A stretch of 32,759 nucleotides of DNA from Candidatus Hydrogenedentota bacterium (GTDB taxonomy: Bacteria > Hydrogenedentota > Hydrogenedentia > Hydrogenedentales > CAITNO01): positions 1 through 32,759 of the forward strand of contig JAKOTZ010000109.1 in the NCBI GenBank assembly GCA_029776995.1. Reading direction: 5' to 3'. Positions 18,088 to 26,160 of the stretch are shown here, one piece after another. The notes beneath the pieces are model-generated. The model was not told the DNA's origin, searched no databases, and worked only from the letters and a program-made list of their open reading frames with translations. The translations under genes were made by a program, and so were the position numbers. Numbering within the stretch: the first letter of the stretch is position 1; every line of letters begins with the position of its first letter.

Positions 18088-19472
18088 TCCACGTTATCCA
18101 CGCCCAGTTTGCCAAGGAACGTTATGTAGGTTTCAATACCCCGGAACCAGGTGGGTAAATGCTGACGCTCATTGGGACCGTGAATGTTATCGTCTGGAAG
18201 CCCAAAACCAAGCATCACCGAATCCACTCCCAGTTTTTCTTTTAAAACCGCCACAACCGGCACGCTGCCGCCTTCCCGGACAAACAGCGGCGGCTTGCCG
18301 AAGACCGACTCCAGGGCGCCGGCGGCGGCCTTCATGAAGGGCGTGTCAATACGCATCACCGCGCCCGGCCCTTTCGAATGCACCGTAAGTTTCCAGGTTA
18401 CGTCGGAGGGCATGCGTTCCTCAATCACGCGGCGGACCAACTGCTCGATAGCATCCGGAGTCTGGTCTGGAACCAGACGGGTGGAGAATTTGCAGTGCGC
18501 CCGGGCCGGAAGCACGGTTTTTGCTCCTTCACCGGTAAAGCCGCCCCAGATACCGTTGACCTCCAGGGTTGGACGCGCGCCCACCCGCTCCAGCGTGGTA
18601 TATCCGGCCTCGCCATAAAGTCCCTTTGCCCCGGTCAGGGAAAGCCACTTTTCGTCGGAGTAGGGAATCCTGGCCATAAGTTCCCGTTCAGCCGGGGTCA
18701 GTTCGCGAACCGCGTCATAAAACCCGGGAATGTTCACCCGGCCTTCCGCGTCGTGCAACCCCGCCAGGAATTCAGTCAGCACGTGAATCGGATTGCGAAC
18801 CGTCCCGCCAAACATGCCGCTGTGGAGATCCTGACCGGGGCCCTGGACCTCCAGCTCGAAATACGCCAGCCCCCGCAATCCGTACACGATACTTGGCAGG
18901 TCCGGGCCCAAAATGCCTCCATCGCAGTTCAGTACGATGTCGCAGGCCAGTCGGTCGCGGTTCGCGTCTATTACCTCCTCGAGATGGACCGAACCGATTT
19001 CTTCCTCACCTTCGATCAGGAAGCGGAGATTCACCGGATAGGACGCTTCAGCGGTTTTCCAGGCTTCCAGCGCGCACAGCAGGGCAACCAGCTGCCCTTT
19101 CATGTCCGACGCGCCCCGCCCAAACAGCAGATCCCCCTGAACCTCGGCGCCGAAGGGGTTCACTTTCCACTCATTAAGGGGATCGACCGGCTGCACGTCA
19201 TAGTGGCCATATACCAGGACGGTGGGACGTCCCGGAGCGCCGAGCCACTCCGCAAAAAGCACCGGATGGCCGCCGGTTTCGATGAGATCCACCCGGGTCA
19301 TCCCAAGACGGCTCAGCCGGTCGGCCAGCCACGATGCCATCCGCCGGACGTCATCCTTGCGCTCACTGAGGGTGGATATGCTGGGGATGCGAACCGCCTC
19401 CTGAAACGCGGCAAGAAACTGCTTCTTGCCGGATGCGACTAATTCTCGAACTTTACCCACGTTACCGTTCAT
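18084..19472 (-). CDS. M20-family dipeptidase (CNDP-like zinc peptidase)
   Basis: A 462-residue cytoplasmic metallopeptidase. All ligands are visible: H90 and D92 (YGHYDVQP), bridging D123 (GRGASDMKG), base E157 and E158 (EGEEEIGS), D184 (NCDG), and the C-terminal His in DDNIHGPNER. The inserted dimerisation domain (about 210-380) includes VNGIWGGFTGEG. Members cut dipeptides or N-acyl amino acids. ATG at 19472 has AGGA about 8 nt upstream. It is the first gene of an overlapping run with the M24-fold protein and SAM hydrolase, and a strong terminator separates it from the gene before it. No promoter match was convincing in the 114-bp gap. Confidence 0.93.
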   Translation of the reverse strand: MNGNVGKVRELVASGKKQFLAAFQEAVRIPSISTLSERKDDVRRMASWLADRLSRLGMTRVDLIETGGHPVLFAEWLGAPGRPTVLVYGHYDVQPVDPLNEWKVNPFGAEVQGDLLFGRGASDMKGQLVALLCALEAWKTAEASYPVNLRFLIEGEEEIGSVHLEEVIDANRDRLACDIVLNCDGGILGPDLPSIVYGLRGLAYFELEVQGPGQDLHSGMFGGTVRNPIHVLTEFLAGLHDAEGRVNIPGFYDAVRELTPAERELMARIPYSDEKWLSLTGAKGLYGEAGYTTLERVGARPTLEVNGIWGGFTGEGAKTVLPARAHCKFSTRLVPDQTPDAIEQLVRRVIEERMPSDVTWKLTVHSKGPGAVMRIDTPFMKAAAGALESVFGKPPLFVREGGSVPVVAVLKEKLGVDSVMLGFGLPDDNIHGPNERQHLPTWFRGIETYITFLGKLGVDNVE

Positions 19473-19501
19473 AGGGCATTCCTGACCTTTTTTGAGTACT
19501 G

Positions 19502-19548
19502 CAAAAAGAACACCGGAACGGAACCTTTGGAAAGGTGCCCGTCCCGGT
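19502..19548 (-). terminator. Intrinsic terminator of the lipoprotein gene
   Basis: On the plus strand the arms are ACCGG-ACGG-ACCTTT (19512-19528) and AAAGGT-CCGT-CCGGT (19531-19548), with small bulges and a 2-nt turn. Read on the minus strand, the stem is followed by GTTCTTTTTG. It lies 38 bp after the stop at 19587. Confidence 0.75.
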
Positions 19549-19586
19549 TATTTTAGATCACTGGGACGCGAAACCGGAAACTGATC

Positions 19587-20015
19587 TCACAGTCCCGGCG
19601 CGCTCAGCCCGATTACTTTCCATCCATCCTTTTCGCGGACTACCGTAACGTCAAACGTGAGTGTTCCGAACGCGCCGGTGATGTCGATCGGATAGACCCG
19701 CGCGCGGTCCGTTCCATCCATCGTAATTTCCATGGTGTCAATGCCAATCTCGATATCTTCCAGCAATCCGGTGTCTTTCGCGTCCTGGATGAATTCCCGG
19801 GCGCCTTCCTTGTCTCCCCAGCTGTAGTTGGTGAACTGTTCAGAGAAATACTTCATGCATCCGTCCACATCCTGGGCTTTCAGGGTCGCTGTCCACTGCG
19901 CCACGGTCTCCCGGATCTGCTCTTCCGGAGATTTTTTTGACATGGACGCGCAGCCGGCCACCCCAAGCAGCGCCATCACCAGGACAAAAGACACCAACCA
20001 TTTTCCATGCTTCAT
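19587..20015 (-). CDS. Small lipoprotein with an NTF2/SnoaL-like domain
   Basis: The start is the ATG at 20015, with AGGAGG 7 nt upstream, giving 142 aa. The N-terminus is a lipoprotein signal (MKHGKWLVSFVLVMALLGVAGC, shown by the lipobox LGVAGC at about 17-22), so it is lipid-anchored in the envelope. Then comes EEQIRETVAQWTATLKAQDVDGCMKYF and a beta-rich half ending REKDGWKVIGL, the helix-then-strands pattern of NTF2-like (DUF4440/SnoaL) domains, which are often ligand-binding or non-catalytic. It has its own promoter and terminator and appears to be a single-gene unit. No function can be named. Confidence 0.75.
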   Translation of the reverse strand: MKHGKWLVSFVLVMALLGVAGCASMSKKSPEEQIRETVAQWTATLKAQDVDGCMKYFSEQFTNYSWGDKEGAREFIQDAKDTGLLEDIEIGIDTMEITMDGTDRARVYPIDITGAFGTLTFDVTVVREKDGWKVIGLSAPGL

Positions 20016-20057
20016 GACCGATCCTCCTATGTTGTGCGGTTTCTTACCGCTGTTCCA

Positions 20058-20087
20058 AGCATATTCCAAAGAGCCCTCTGCCGGCAA
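20058..20087 (-). promoter_or_regulatory. Promoter of the lipoprotein gene
   Basis: On the minus strand: TTGCCG (20082-20087), 18-bp spacer, TATGCT (20058-20063), about 43 bp before the start. A short GCGGT/ACCGC hairpin (20036-20050) lies in the leader. Confidence 0.5.
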
Positions 20088-20098
20088 TTCCGCTGGCT

Positions 20099-21607
20099 CT
20101 AGGGCTCCGCTGGCATTTTCTTTTGTTCCAGCGACACGCCAAACATACTTTCCATGACCAGGGAAAACCTTATCCCGGCATCGCCCCCGACAACTACTCT
20201 GTACGGTCGCCCGGGCACAGGCTGAAACCGGGACACATGCTGTTGACCCTGCACATAATCAAAAAGTTTCGCGCCCGATTCATCGTAGATCTGAAGCGAT
20301 GTATTCTTAGCCGGTTTTTCGCACAAAACGGTCAGGCGGACCTCGGGAGCGCGGCGGTCAAGCCATTCCGATCCGGTAGAGTCCCAGGTAACCTGTGACT
20401 CCAGTGGAGTCGTACCGGCCAGCGTATTGTACGCCGCGCCCTCCCGGGCATGCCGGACTATAGCTGCCGTTTCACGGTACGGGCTGAGCCACTCACCAAC
20501 CAGATAGGATTCTGCCAGGAAAAACGATCCCGCTCCCAGCAAAATCACCGGTATGATGTGGATTACCCACACGCCAAGCGCCGAAATCAGCGGCAGCTCC
20601 AGCAATAACACCACCCCCATCAGGGAAAATACCGCCGTAATCAGGCACCCCAGTAACAGCCCCGGTCCGGGAATGAAAGAAATAACGCAAAAAAGCTCTG
20701 CCAGCGCCACGCCCATCAAATAAACAATGCCCATCGGCAGAAAACGGGGGCGCTGGGAAAATACCTTCATCCCGGCCCGAAGCGCCAGAGGCCATCCTGC
20801 CAGCAGGGTAAGATACATCGCTATCCGACCGCCCTGAGACCTCCATTGAAACACCTCAGCCACGGACAGGGGTATCCACTGGGAGTCGTCGCGCCACCAC
20901 GGTCCAAACACCAGCACCACCAGGATCACGCATACCAGCGCCAACCCGCCGGACAGCAGCATCAGCATCGAACTGGCTATTTCTGGCGGAACCGCCCGGG
21001 AATCCGTAGAGCCCGGAAGCGGGGTTTCTTCCTCCGTGTCGGTGTCCGATCCGTCGCCGGGCGCCGGGGTGTGCAACCGGGCGCCGCACTGCCAGCAGCG
21101 CGCGGCAATCTCGGTGTTGATCACGCCGCATTGCGGGCAGTTCCGGGTCTCGAGGGTAGTGGTAAACAGCCGGCGGGAGCGTGAGGCTTTTTGCTTTTGG
21201 TCCTGGTCTAACTTTTTCTTCAGCCGCCGCACGGCCCGTTCACCCAGGGGATGGTCCGGCTGCCGCGCCATGATCTGCCGCCAGGTCTCCAGGGCCGCTT
21301 CATGAAATCCGGCTGCTTCCTGCACCCGTGAAAGCTGTTCGTACAGCTGAATCTCTTCAGGCCAGTGTCCGATAGCTTCCTTAAGCACCTGCTCGGCCTC
21401 AGAAAACCGCCCCAACCGGTAGAGTGTCGCTCCCAGGTAGCGCATCTCATTGATCCGAAGCGTACGCTGACGGCGAAGCGTCTCCAGATGGTCGAGTGCC
21501 TTGCGGTATTCCGCCGCCGCGAAATACCGTTTCGCAAGGCTCCACCGGGCCGCGTCATCTTCGGGATGCTCGGCCAGGTGCTCTTCAATATCCCAGATCT
21601 CTGCCAT
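20099..21607 (-). CDS. TPR, zinc-ribbon and multi-helix membrane protein, function unknown
   Basis: A 502-residue protein in four parts: three or so TPR repeats (about 10-125; e.g. YRLGRFSEAEQVLKEAIGHWP), a basic linker, a zinc ribbon with C157, C160, C171 and C174 (CPQC..CWQC), and four to five membrane helices between about 212 and 368. A C-terminal beta-rich domain of about 110 residues follows (VRLTVLCEKPAKNTSLQIYD, PYRVVVGGDAG), probably outside the membrane. The TPR and ribbon suggest cytoplasmic protein contacts. It is not a recognised family. It follows the small membrane protein by 17 bp, so it is co-transcribed with it and with the histidine kinase. The SD element before ATG 21607 is poor, which fits translational coupling. 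Confidence 0.7.
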   Translation of the reverse strand: MAEIWDIEEHLAEHPEDDAARWSLAKRYFAAAEYRKALDHLETLRRQRTLRINEMRYLGATLYRLGRFSEAEQVLKEAIGHWPEEIQLYEQLSRVQEAAGFHEAALETWRQIMARQPDHPLGERAVRRLKKKLDQDQKQKASRSRRLFTTTLETRNCPQCGVINTEIAARCWQCGARLHTPAPGDGSDTDTEEETPLPGSTDSRAVPPEIASSMLMLLSGGLALVCVILVVLVFGPWWRDDSQWIPLSVAEVFQWRSQGGRIAMYLTLLAGWPLALRAGMKVFSQRPRFLPMGIVYLMGVALAELFCVISFIPGPGLLLGCLITAVFSLMGVVLLLELPLISALGVWVIHIIPVILLGAGSFFLAESYLVGEWLSPYRETAAIVRHAREGAAYNTLAGTTPLESQVTWDSTGSEWLDRRAPEVRLTVLCEKPAKNTSLQIYDESGAKLFDYVQGQQHVSRFQPVPGRPYRVVVGGDAGIRFSLVMESMFGVSLEQKKMPAEP

Positions 21608-21624
21608 GCGGGCCTACCCCGGCG

Positions 21625-21906
21625 TTATCCCCGTTTGCGTTTTCTGCCTCCTTTATCCCGGTTTTTCCGGGCGGCGCGGCGCAGCTTAAGCCGATACCAG
21701 ACTTCATTCACGGCCCAGGTGACGATCCCGGAGCCAATAGCCGAAAGGAACAGCGCAATGAAAATTCGGGAGGCGATCGGCGTTGTGCTGTCATAGGTGA
21801 AGCGACGGATCAGCCACAACACCGGTCCGGTAGACACCAGGGTAAGCCCACCCCATAATACCCAGCCCACGACATCCGGGTTGGTCAGCCATTTCTTTAT
21901 TTTCAC
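21625..21906 (-). CDS. Small two-helix membrane protein, function unknown
   Basis: A 93-residue protein with two hydrophobic stretches (VVGWVLWGGLTLVSTGPVLW at about 12-31 and IFIALFLSAIGSGIVTWAV at about 48-66) and a strongly basic tail (RRAARKNRDKGGRKRKRG). The positive tail is probably cytoplasmic. Its ATG overlaps the histidine kinase stop (ATGA at 21903-21906), which supports real translation and coupling to the kinase. It could be a helper or membrane anchor for the soluble kinase, but that is inference from position only. Confidence 0.7.
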   Translation of the reverse strand: MKIKKWLTNPDVVGWVLWGGLTLVSTGPVLWLIRRFTYDSTTPIASRIFIALFLSAIGSGIVTWAVNEVWYRLKLRRAARKNRDKGGRKRKRG

Positions 21907-23204
21907 GTTTCATTCTCCCCCGCGGCCGCAGCAACAGAAACGGAACGGTCCGGCGGAATGGTAATCCGAAAACAGGCTCCGGGGGACTGTCGGACCAGCG
22001 CGATTTCTCCGCCGTGTTCCCGGATGATCTTGGCTGTCGTGGCCAGGCCCAGTCCGGTTCCGGCCCCGCCTTTCGTGGAAAAAAACGGTTCAAACAAATG
22101 GGGCTGCACCGTGTCCGGCACCCCGGCGCCATTATCGGACACTTCAAACACCACCGTACCGTCCGGCAGCGTTGCGGCAGAAACTTCGACTATGCCGGAT
22201 CCCGGGGGTACGGCATCCGCCGCGTTCTGCACCAGGTTAAGCAGACACTGGTACATTCCATCCACATCCAGCATAGCCAGTCCGCTGCAATTATCTGTAT
22301 TGGTCCTGATCTGGATATTACGTCCCGCCATCAATCCGGCCATGGTATCACACACATCCCGAACCAGGGCGGCCGGATCGCAGGGGCGCCGCACCGGCGC
22401 GCGATCCTTGGAGAAGGTAAGCAGGTCCTGGACCAGGCTGGCAACCCGCTGCACACTGCGCCGCAGCACCGGCCACGACTGTCGCGCCAGATCCGTATTC
22501 CCCTGTTCAAGCGCCATTCCGATAAGCTCGGAGCTGCTGGACAGCCCCGTAACGATATTTTTAATGTGGTGGGCCAGTCCGGCAATGGCTTTGCCGATGG
22601 CGGCCAACCGTTCCGTTTCAAACTGGCGTTCAATAAGCTGTGCGTTAATTACCGCCGCGGCCGCAACCCTGGAAAACATTTCAATCACATGGATGTCCAG
22701 GGGCGTGAAAGACTGCCCGCCCTGTTTGTTCACTACTTCCAGCACGCCGACCAGCCGCCCGCCGTCCCGCATGGGCACGGCCAGCACGTTCCGGGTCTGA
22801 AATGAGGTGATCGTATCCGCCACGCTGAAAAACCGCGGATCGGCCTGGGCGTTATTGGACACGACCGCCTGCAATCCGTCGGCCGCCGCCCACGCCAGCC
22901 CCTGGCCGCGGCGAAGGCGCACCATTTTTTTCAGCCGCTCCTGGTCTCCGCTGTCACCCATGGCCACCCGGAAATACAGTTCGTCGCTGCGGTCATCATA
23001 AAGCATGACGGAAGCGGCCTCGGCGCCTACCAGGTTTCTGCACTCCTGCCCGATACGTTCGAGCAGGATATCCAGATCGGAAAGGGCGCCCAACAGGCTG
23101 TGCACGCGGTAAAGGGCTTCCACGGCCCGGAGCATTTCTTCCCGGGATGCGGATTCCAGCCACGAAAACGGCTCAACTCCAGAATGACGCGCCAGATCGT
23201 TCAT
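21903..23204 (-). CDS. Soluble GAF-domain sensor histidine kinase
   Basis: The start is the ATG at 23204, with GGGG 6-7 nt upstream, giving 433 aa; in-frame starts at 23234 (ATG, no SD) and 23267 (TTG) are less likely. A GAF domain (about 50-200; RRGQGLAWAAADGLQ, VLAVPMRDGGRLVGVLEVVNK) is followed by the H box GLAHHIKNIVTGL, the N box NLVQNAADAV, then DNGAGVP, FEPFFSTK and GTGLGLAT. The ATP-binding site is therefore intact. No membrane helix is present, so it senses a cytoplasmic ligand or a partner. No response regulator gene is adjacent; its partner must be elsewhere, or it acts on the membrane proteins encoded just downstream. It runs into the next gene by an ATGA overlap. Confidence 0.9.
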   Translation of the reverse strand: MNDLARHSGVEPFSWLESASREEMLRAVEALYRVHSLLGALSDLDILLERIGQECRNLVGAEAASVMLYDDRSDELYFRVAMGDSGDQERLKKMVRLRRGQGLAWAAADGLQAVVSNNAQADPRFFSVADTITSFQTRNVLAVPMRDGGRLVGVLEVVNKQGGQSFTPLDIHVIEMFSRVAAAAVINAQLIERQFETERLAAIGKAIAGLAHHIKNIVTGLSSSSELIGMALEQGNTDLARQSWPVLRRSVQRVASLVQDLLTFSKDRAPVRRPCDPAALVRDVCDTMAGLMAGRNIQIRTNTDNCSGLAMLDVDGMYQCLLNLVQNAADAVPPGSGIVEVSAATLPDGTVVFEVSDNGAGVPDTVQPHLFEPFFSTKGGAGTGLGLATTAKIIREHGGEIALVRQSPGACFRITIPPDRSVSVAAAAGENET

Positions 23205-23272
23205 GCCTGACCCCGTAACATTAGGTGAACTCATGATAAATAACAGCCGTTTAAATCCGCAACACAAAAAAC

Positions 23273-24118
23273 TTATCCGGATCCGGCCATCCGCACCGTC
23301 ATGTCATACCCGAGGGTTACAAACAGATGGTAGAGCACATCACCCAGCATCTGCGCTGAATCCGAAGAAATCCCGGATTGGACATCTGTTTTTACCTGTA
23401 ATTTAAAAATGGCGGCAACGGGCGATTCCCCTGGAGAAATATCAGCTATACTCCTGTCCGGCAGCGGACGCGCAATACCCTGGTAGCCCGCGCGGCGTGA
23501 AGCCTGCAACAACACGTCCCACACGGTTTCAGACGTCCGCGGAGACCGGACAATCGCCGTCGCGGAGCCCGCCTGCCCCAGCAACAGCATAACATGAGGG
23601 GCCTGCCTGAATTTACCTGTCGCGGACAAAACCCCACTGACTAACGCCTGGAGATCAGACGTGTTATACCTCACGCGCGTCCACACCGCCACAAAACGGT
23701 GACGCATGCCGCGCGGCGGAATAACCCTGACCATTTCAGCCAAAACCGACCCACTTATCAAACCGTCTTCTCCGGATATCGGGACGGCAACTATTATTAC
23801 TGGGGCGTCCGGCCGGCTTTCTGTCGTAATCCAGACAACTTCAGGATCTTCCAGAGAACCCTGGATCCGGGGACGAAGTCCGGATTCTCTGAGCAAATCA
23901 AAAAGGCCACTCAACACCGTCCGCCCGGCCGGATTGCTGATCCGCCGGTAACACTCGGCTGCTTTCTGCCCCGAAAAGGGCGACGCGTTAGGGATAACCC
24001 GGTGCGTTTCTCCCCCGAATCCGCCTTTCCGCAGCAGTGCCGCTGAAGCGGCCAGAAACAGAAAGGTTCCGACCCCCATGATTATGATCCAGCGTATGGC
24101 GGTTCCCTGATAGGCCAT
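23273..24118 (-). CDS. Membrane-anchored protein of unknown function, faintly M28-peptidase-like
   Basis: A 281-residue protein with one N-terminal helix (IRWIIIMGVGTFLFLAASAALL) and the rest probably outside the membrane. The central part (VIIVAVPISGEDGLISGSVLAEMVRVI, then RHRFVAVWTR) resembles the strand-helix order of M28 peptidase-like folds, but the zinc-binding His, Asp and Glu are not there, and this likeness is weak. The C-terminus (SDSAQMLGDVLYHLFVTLGYD) is helical. It is 68 bp upstream of the histidine kinase on the same strand, so it may be the first gene of that operon. The SD element is weak. The start could be elsewhere only if the helix is lost, so 24118 is kept. Confidence 0.6.
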   Translation of the reverse strand: MAYQGTAIRWIIIMGVGTFLFLAASAALLRKGGFGGETHRVIPNASPFSGQKAAECYRRISNPAGRTVLSGLFDLLRESGLRPRIQGSLEDPEVVWITTESRPDAPVIIVAVPISGEDGLISGSVLAEMVRVIPPRGMRHRFVAVWTRVRYNTSDLQALVSGVLSATGKFRQAPHVMLLLGQAGSATAIVRSPRTSETVWDVLLQASRRAGYQGIARPLPDRSIADISPGESPVAAIFKLQVKTDVQSGISSDSAQMLGDVLYHLFVTLGYDMTVRMAGSG

Positions 24119-24227
24119 TTTAAATCCGATTTTTACCCGGATATGATTCCTTCACCCAATTTCCCGAAAAAAAGCCGTCTTACCGCCCTTTCACAGGCGT
24201 GTATACCGCTGAAACCGGTAAAAATGG

Positions 24228-24257
24228 TTGAACTTCTATTATAAGGAAGTGTATAAC
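24228..24257 (+). promoter_or_regulatory. Promoter of the Ser/Thr kinase gene
   Basis: TTGAAC (24228-24233), 18-bp spacer, TATAAC (24252-24257), 29 bp before the GTG start. It lies in the 168-bp divergent gap. No clear minus-strand promoter was seen there. Confidence 0.5.
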
Positions 24258-24286
24258 AGATTAGACAGGCAAGCGGGAGAATAAGC

Positions 24287-26131
24287 GTGAAACCCTGTCC
24301 GTACTGCGGCGCGGCGGTCGAAGAAGGCGCGGCTGTTTGCACGGCGTGCAATACGCCGCTGCCCAGCCACAGCACCCCCACGAAACTCGCGCGGCCCGGA
24401 GAAGCCCCCCTGGATACCGGACGCGTACTGGGCAACCGGTATGAAATACTCTCGTGCATTGGACAGGGCGGCATGGGGTTCATCTATCGGGTTCGGGACC
24501 GGGTCCTGAATGAAGACGTCGTGCTGAAAACCCTGCGGCCATCCCTTGCCAACGATGCGGAAATCGTAGAACGTTTCTTCAACGAGGCGCGGGTGGCGCG
24601 CAAGCTGACTCACGATAATATCATCCGGGTCCATGACATCGGCAGCACCGAGGGGGTGGTATACATCTCCATGGAATACCTGGAAGGAGTAACGCTGCGA
24701 GACTACCTGAAGTCCCTCCCACCGCCAGGACGCATGCCTCTGCTGGATGCCCTGATGGTCGTGCATGACCTGTGCCGCGCGCTGGAATACGCTCACCAGG
24801 TCACCGTGCACCGGGACATCAAGCCCGAAAACATCATGCTGACCAAAAACGGGCAGATCAAGCTGATGGACTTCGGCATTTCCAAGCTGGTGAACTCGCC
24901 CCAGGTAACCCAGGTGGCCGCCGTGATGGGCACGCCGTTCTACATGTCCCCCGAACAGTTGCGGGACAGCCACGACGTGGACGGCCGGGCGGATATTTTC
25001 AGCGTCGGCGTGATTTTATATGAAATGCTGACCGGAAACCGGCCCACCGGCATCCCCAAACCGGCGTCCGAGGTAGCCAAAGTCCCGCCGATGATCGATG
25101 AGATCATAGCAAAATGCGTGGATGAGGACCGGGAAAAACGGTATCCGTCCGCTCGAGCGTTGCGGGATGCCATACGGCCGATTATCGTGGCCCTGCGGGA
25201 AGAGAAAGACCTGTCCGTCCTTTCCACACCCAAACCCTCAGGCGCCGCAGTGAAAGATCACCCGTCAGGTCCATCGTCCGTACAGGCCGCAACACCGACA
25301 GCCCCAAAAAAATCCGATCCGGGCGTTTCCGTTCCGCCTGCTTCACAGCCTTCCAAACCTGCCGAATCCGGCACTAAACAACCCAGCTTCCCGGAGCTTG
25401 ATCCCAAGCTGCGGGAACTTTCTCTGATGCACCTTGAACTGCCCGACCCGGGGAAAACCAAAAAGAAAAAGAAATCATCCGGCCTGCCTTCCTTCGTGAT
25501 TTACGGCGCCATGGTGGTGGCAGCCGGCGTGTTGCTGTACTTTGGCGGCACTTTCGCGCTGGCCCGAATCCGCGAAATGCGCAACCGCAGCGATGTCACT
25601 GTTACTGTCCCCAACCGCGCGCTGGATATGCTGGCCCGAGGGGAATCCCCACTCCTGGCGCTGGATGAGGCCCTGCGGGCACAGCGGGAAAACAACTCCA
25701 GCGAAAACCAGCTGATTCTTCAGCAGGTACGGGCGCGGCTCAGCGAAGAAATCCAAAGCCGCCTGAACTGTATTCCCTACGACCCGGGCAAAGTGGCTGA
25801 AGCGTCCGAAATGGCCATGCGTTTCGTGGAAAAGGACGCCTGCCCCGAAGCGCAGACCCTGCTGAACAAAGTCAATGAAGACTTGTCACATTACAAGTTT
25901 GTCCTGGCAGAGGTAAATACCCAGACCGGAGCTGCCCGATTCCTGCTGAACAATCCCATGCGGTCCGAACGGGAACAGACGGTTACGGAGGGAGATTTAC
26001 TTCAGGACCGCTTCATCGTTAAGAAAATCGGCTCCAATTACGTGCTGCTGGATGATACCCGGGTAGGCTCAGAACAGACCGGCTTCCGTTCATTACGGTG
26101 CAGGCTGATGTCGCCGGTAACGGCTTTCTGA
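24287..26131 (+). CDS. Zinc-ribbon, membrane-spanning Ser/Thr protein kinase (PknB/Hanks type)
   Basis: A 614-residue protein that starts at GTG 24287, with GGGAG about 8 nt upstream. A zinc ribbon comes first (C4, C7, C18, C21). The kinase domain (about 52-305) is complete: IGQGGMG (59-64), K81, HRD with D177 (HRDIKPEN), DFG at 195-197, and GTPFYMSPEQL (216-225). A proline-rich linker and a run of lysines precede one membrane helix (about 402-425). The last 185 residues would be outside the membrane and are not a PASTA repeat; they contain helical segments and end in a small beta region. It should phosphorylate proteins in response to an envelope signal. The next gene starts 30 bp later, so read-through is possible. 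Confidence 0.92.
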   Translation: MKPCPYCGAAVEEGAAVCTACNTPLPSHSTPTKLARPGEAPLDTGRVLGNRYEILSCIGQGGMGFIYRVRDRVLNEDVVLKTLRPSLANDAEIVERFFNEARVARKLTHDNIIRVHDIGSTEGVVYISMEYLEGVTLRDYLKSLPPPGRMPLLDALMVVHDLCRALEYAHQVTVHRDIKPENIMLTKNGQIKLMDFGISKLVNSPQVTQVAAVMGTPFYMSPEQLRDSHDVDGRADIFSVGVILYEMLTGNRPTGIPKPASEVAKVPPMIDEIIAKCVDEDREKRYPSARALRDAIRPIIVALREEKDLSVLSTPKPSGAAVKDHPSGPSSVQAATPTAPKKSDPGVSVPPASQPSKPAESGTKQPSFPELDPKLRELSLMHLELPDPGKTKKKKKSSGLPSFVIYGAMVVAAGVLLYFGGTFALARIREMRNRSDVTVTVPNRALDMLARGESPLLALDEALRAQRENNSSENQLILQQVRARLSEEIQSRLNCIPYDPGKVAEASEMAMRFVEKDACPEAQTLLNKVNEDLSHYKFVLAEVNTQTGAARFLLNNPMRSEREQTVTEGDLLQDRFIVKKIGSNYVLLDDTRVGSEQTGFRSLRCRLMSPVTAF

Positions 26132-26160
26132 TCGGCATGGCAACCCTTGGAGAAAGAACG

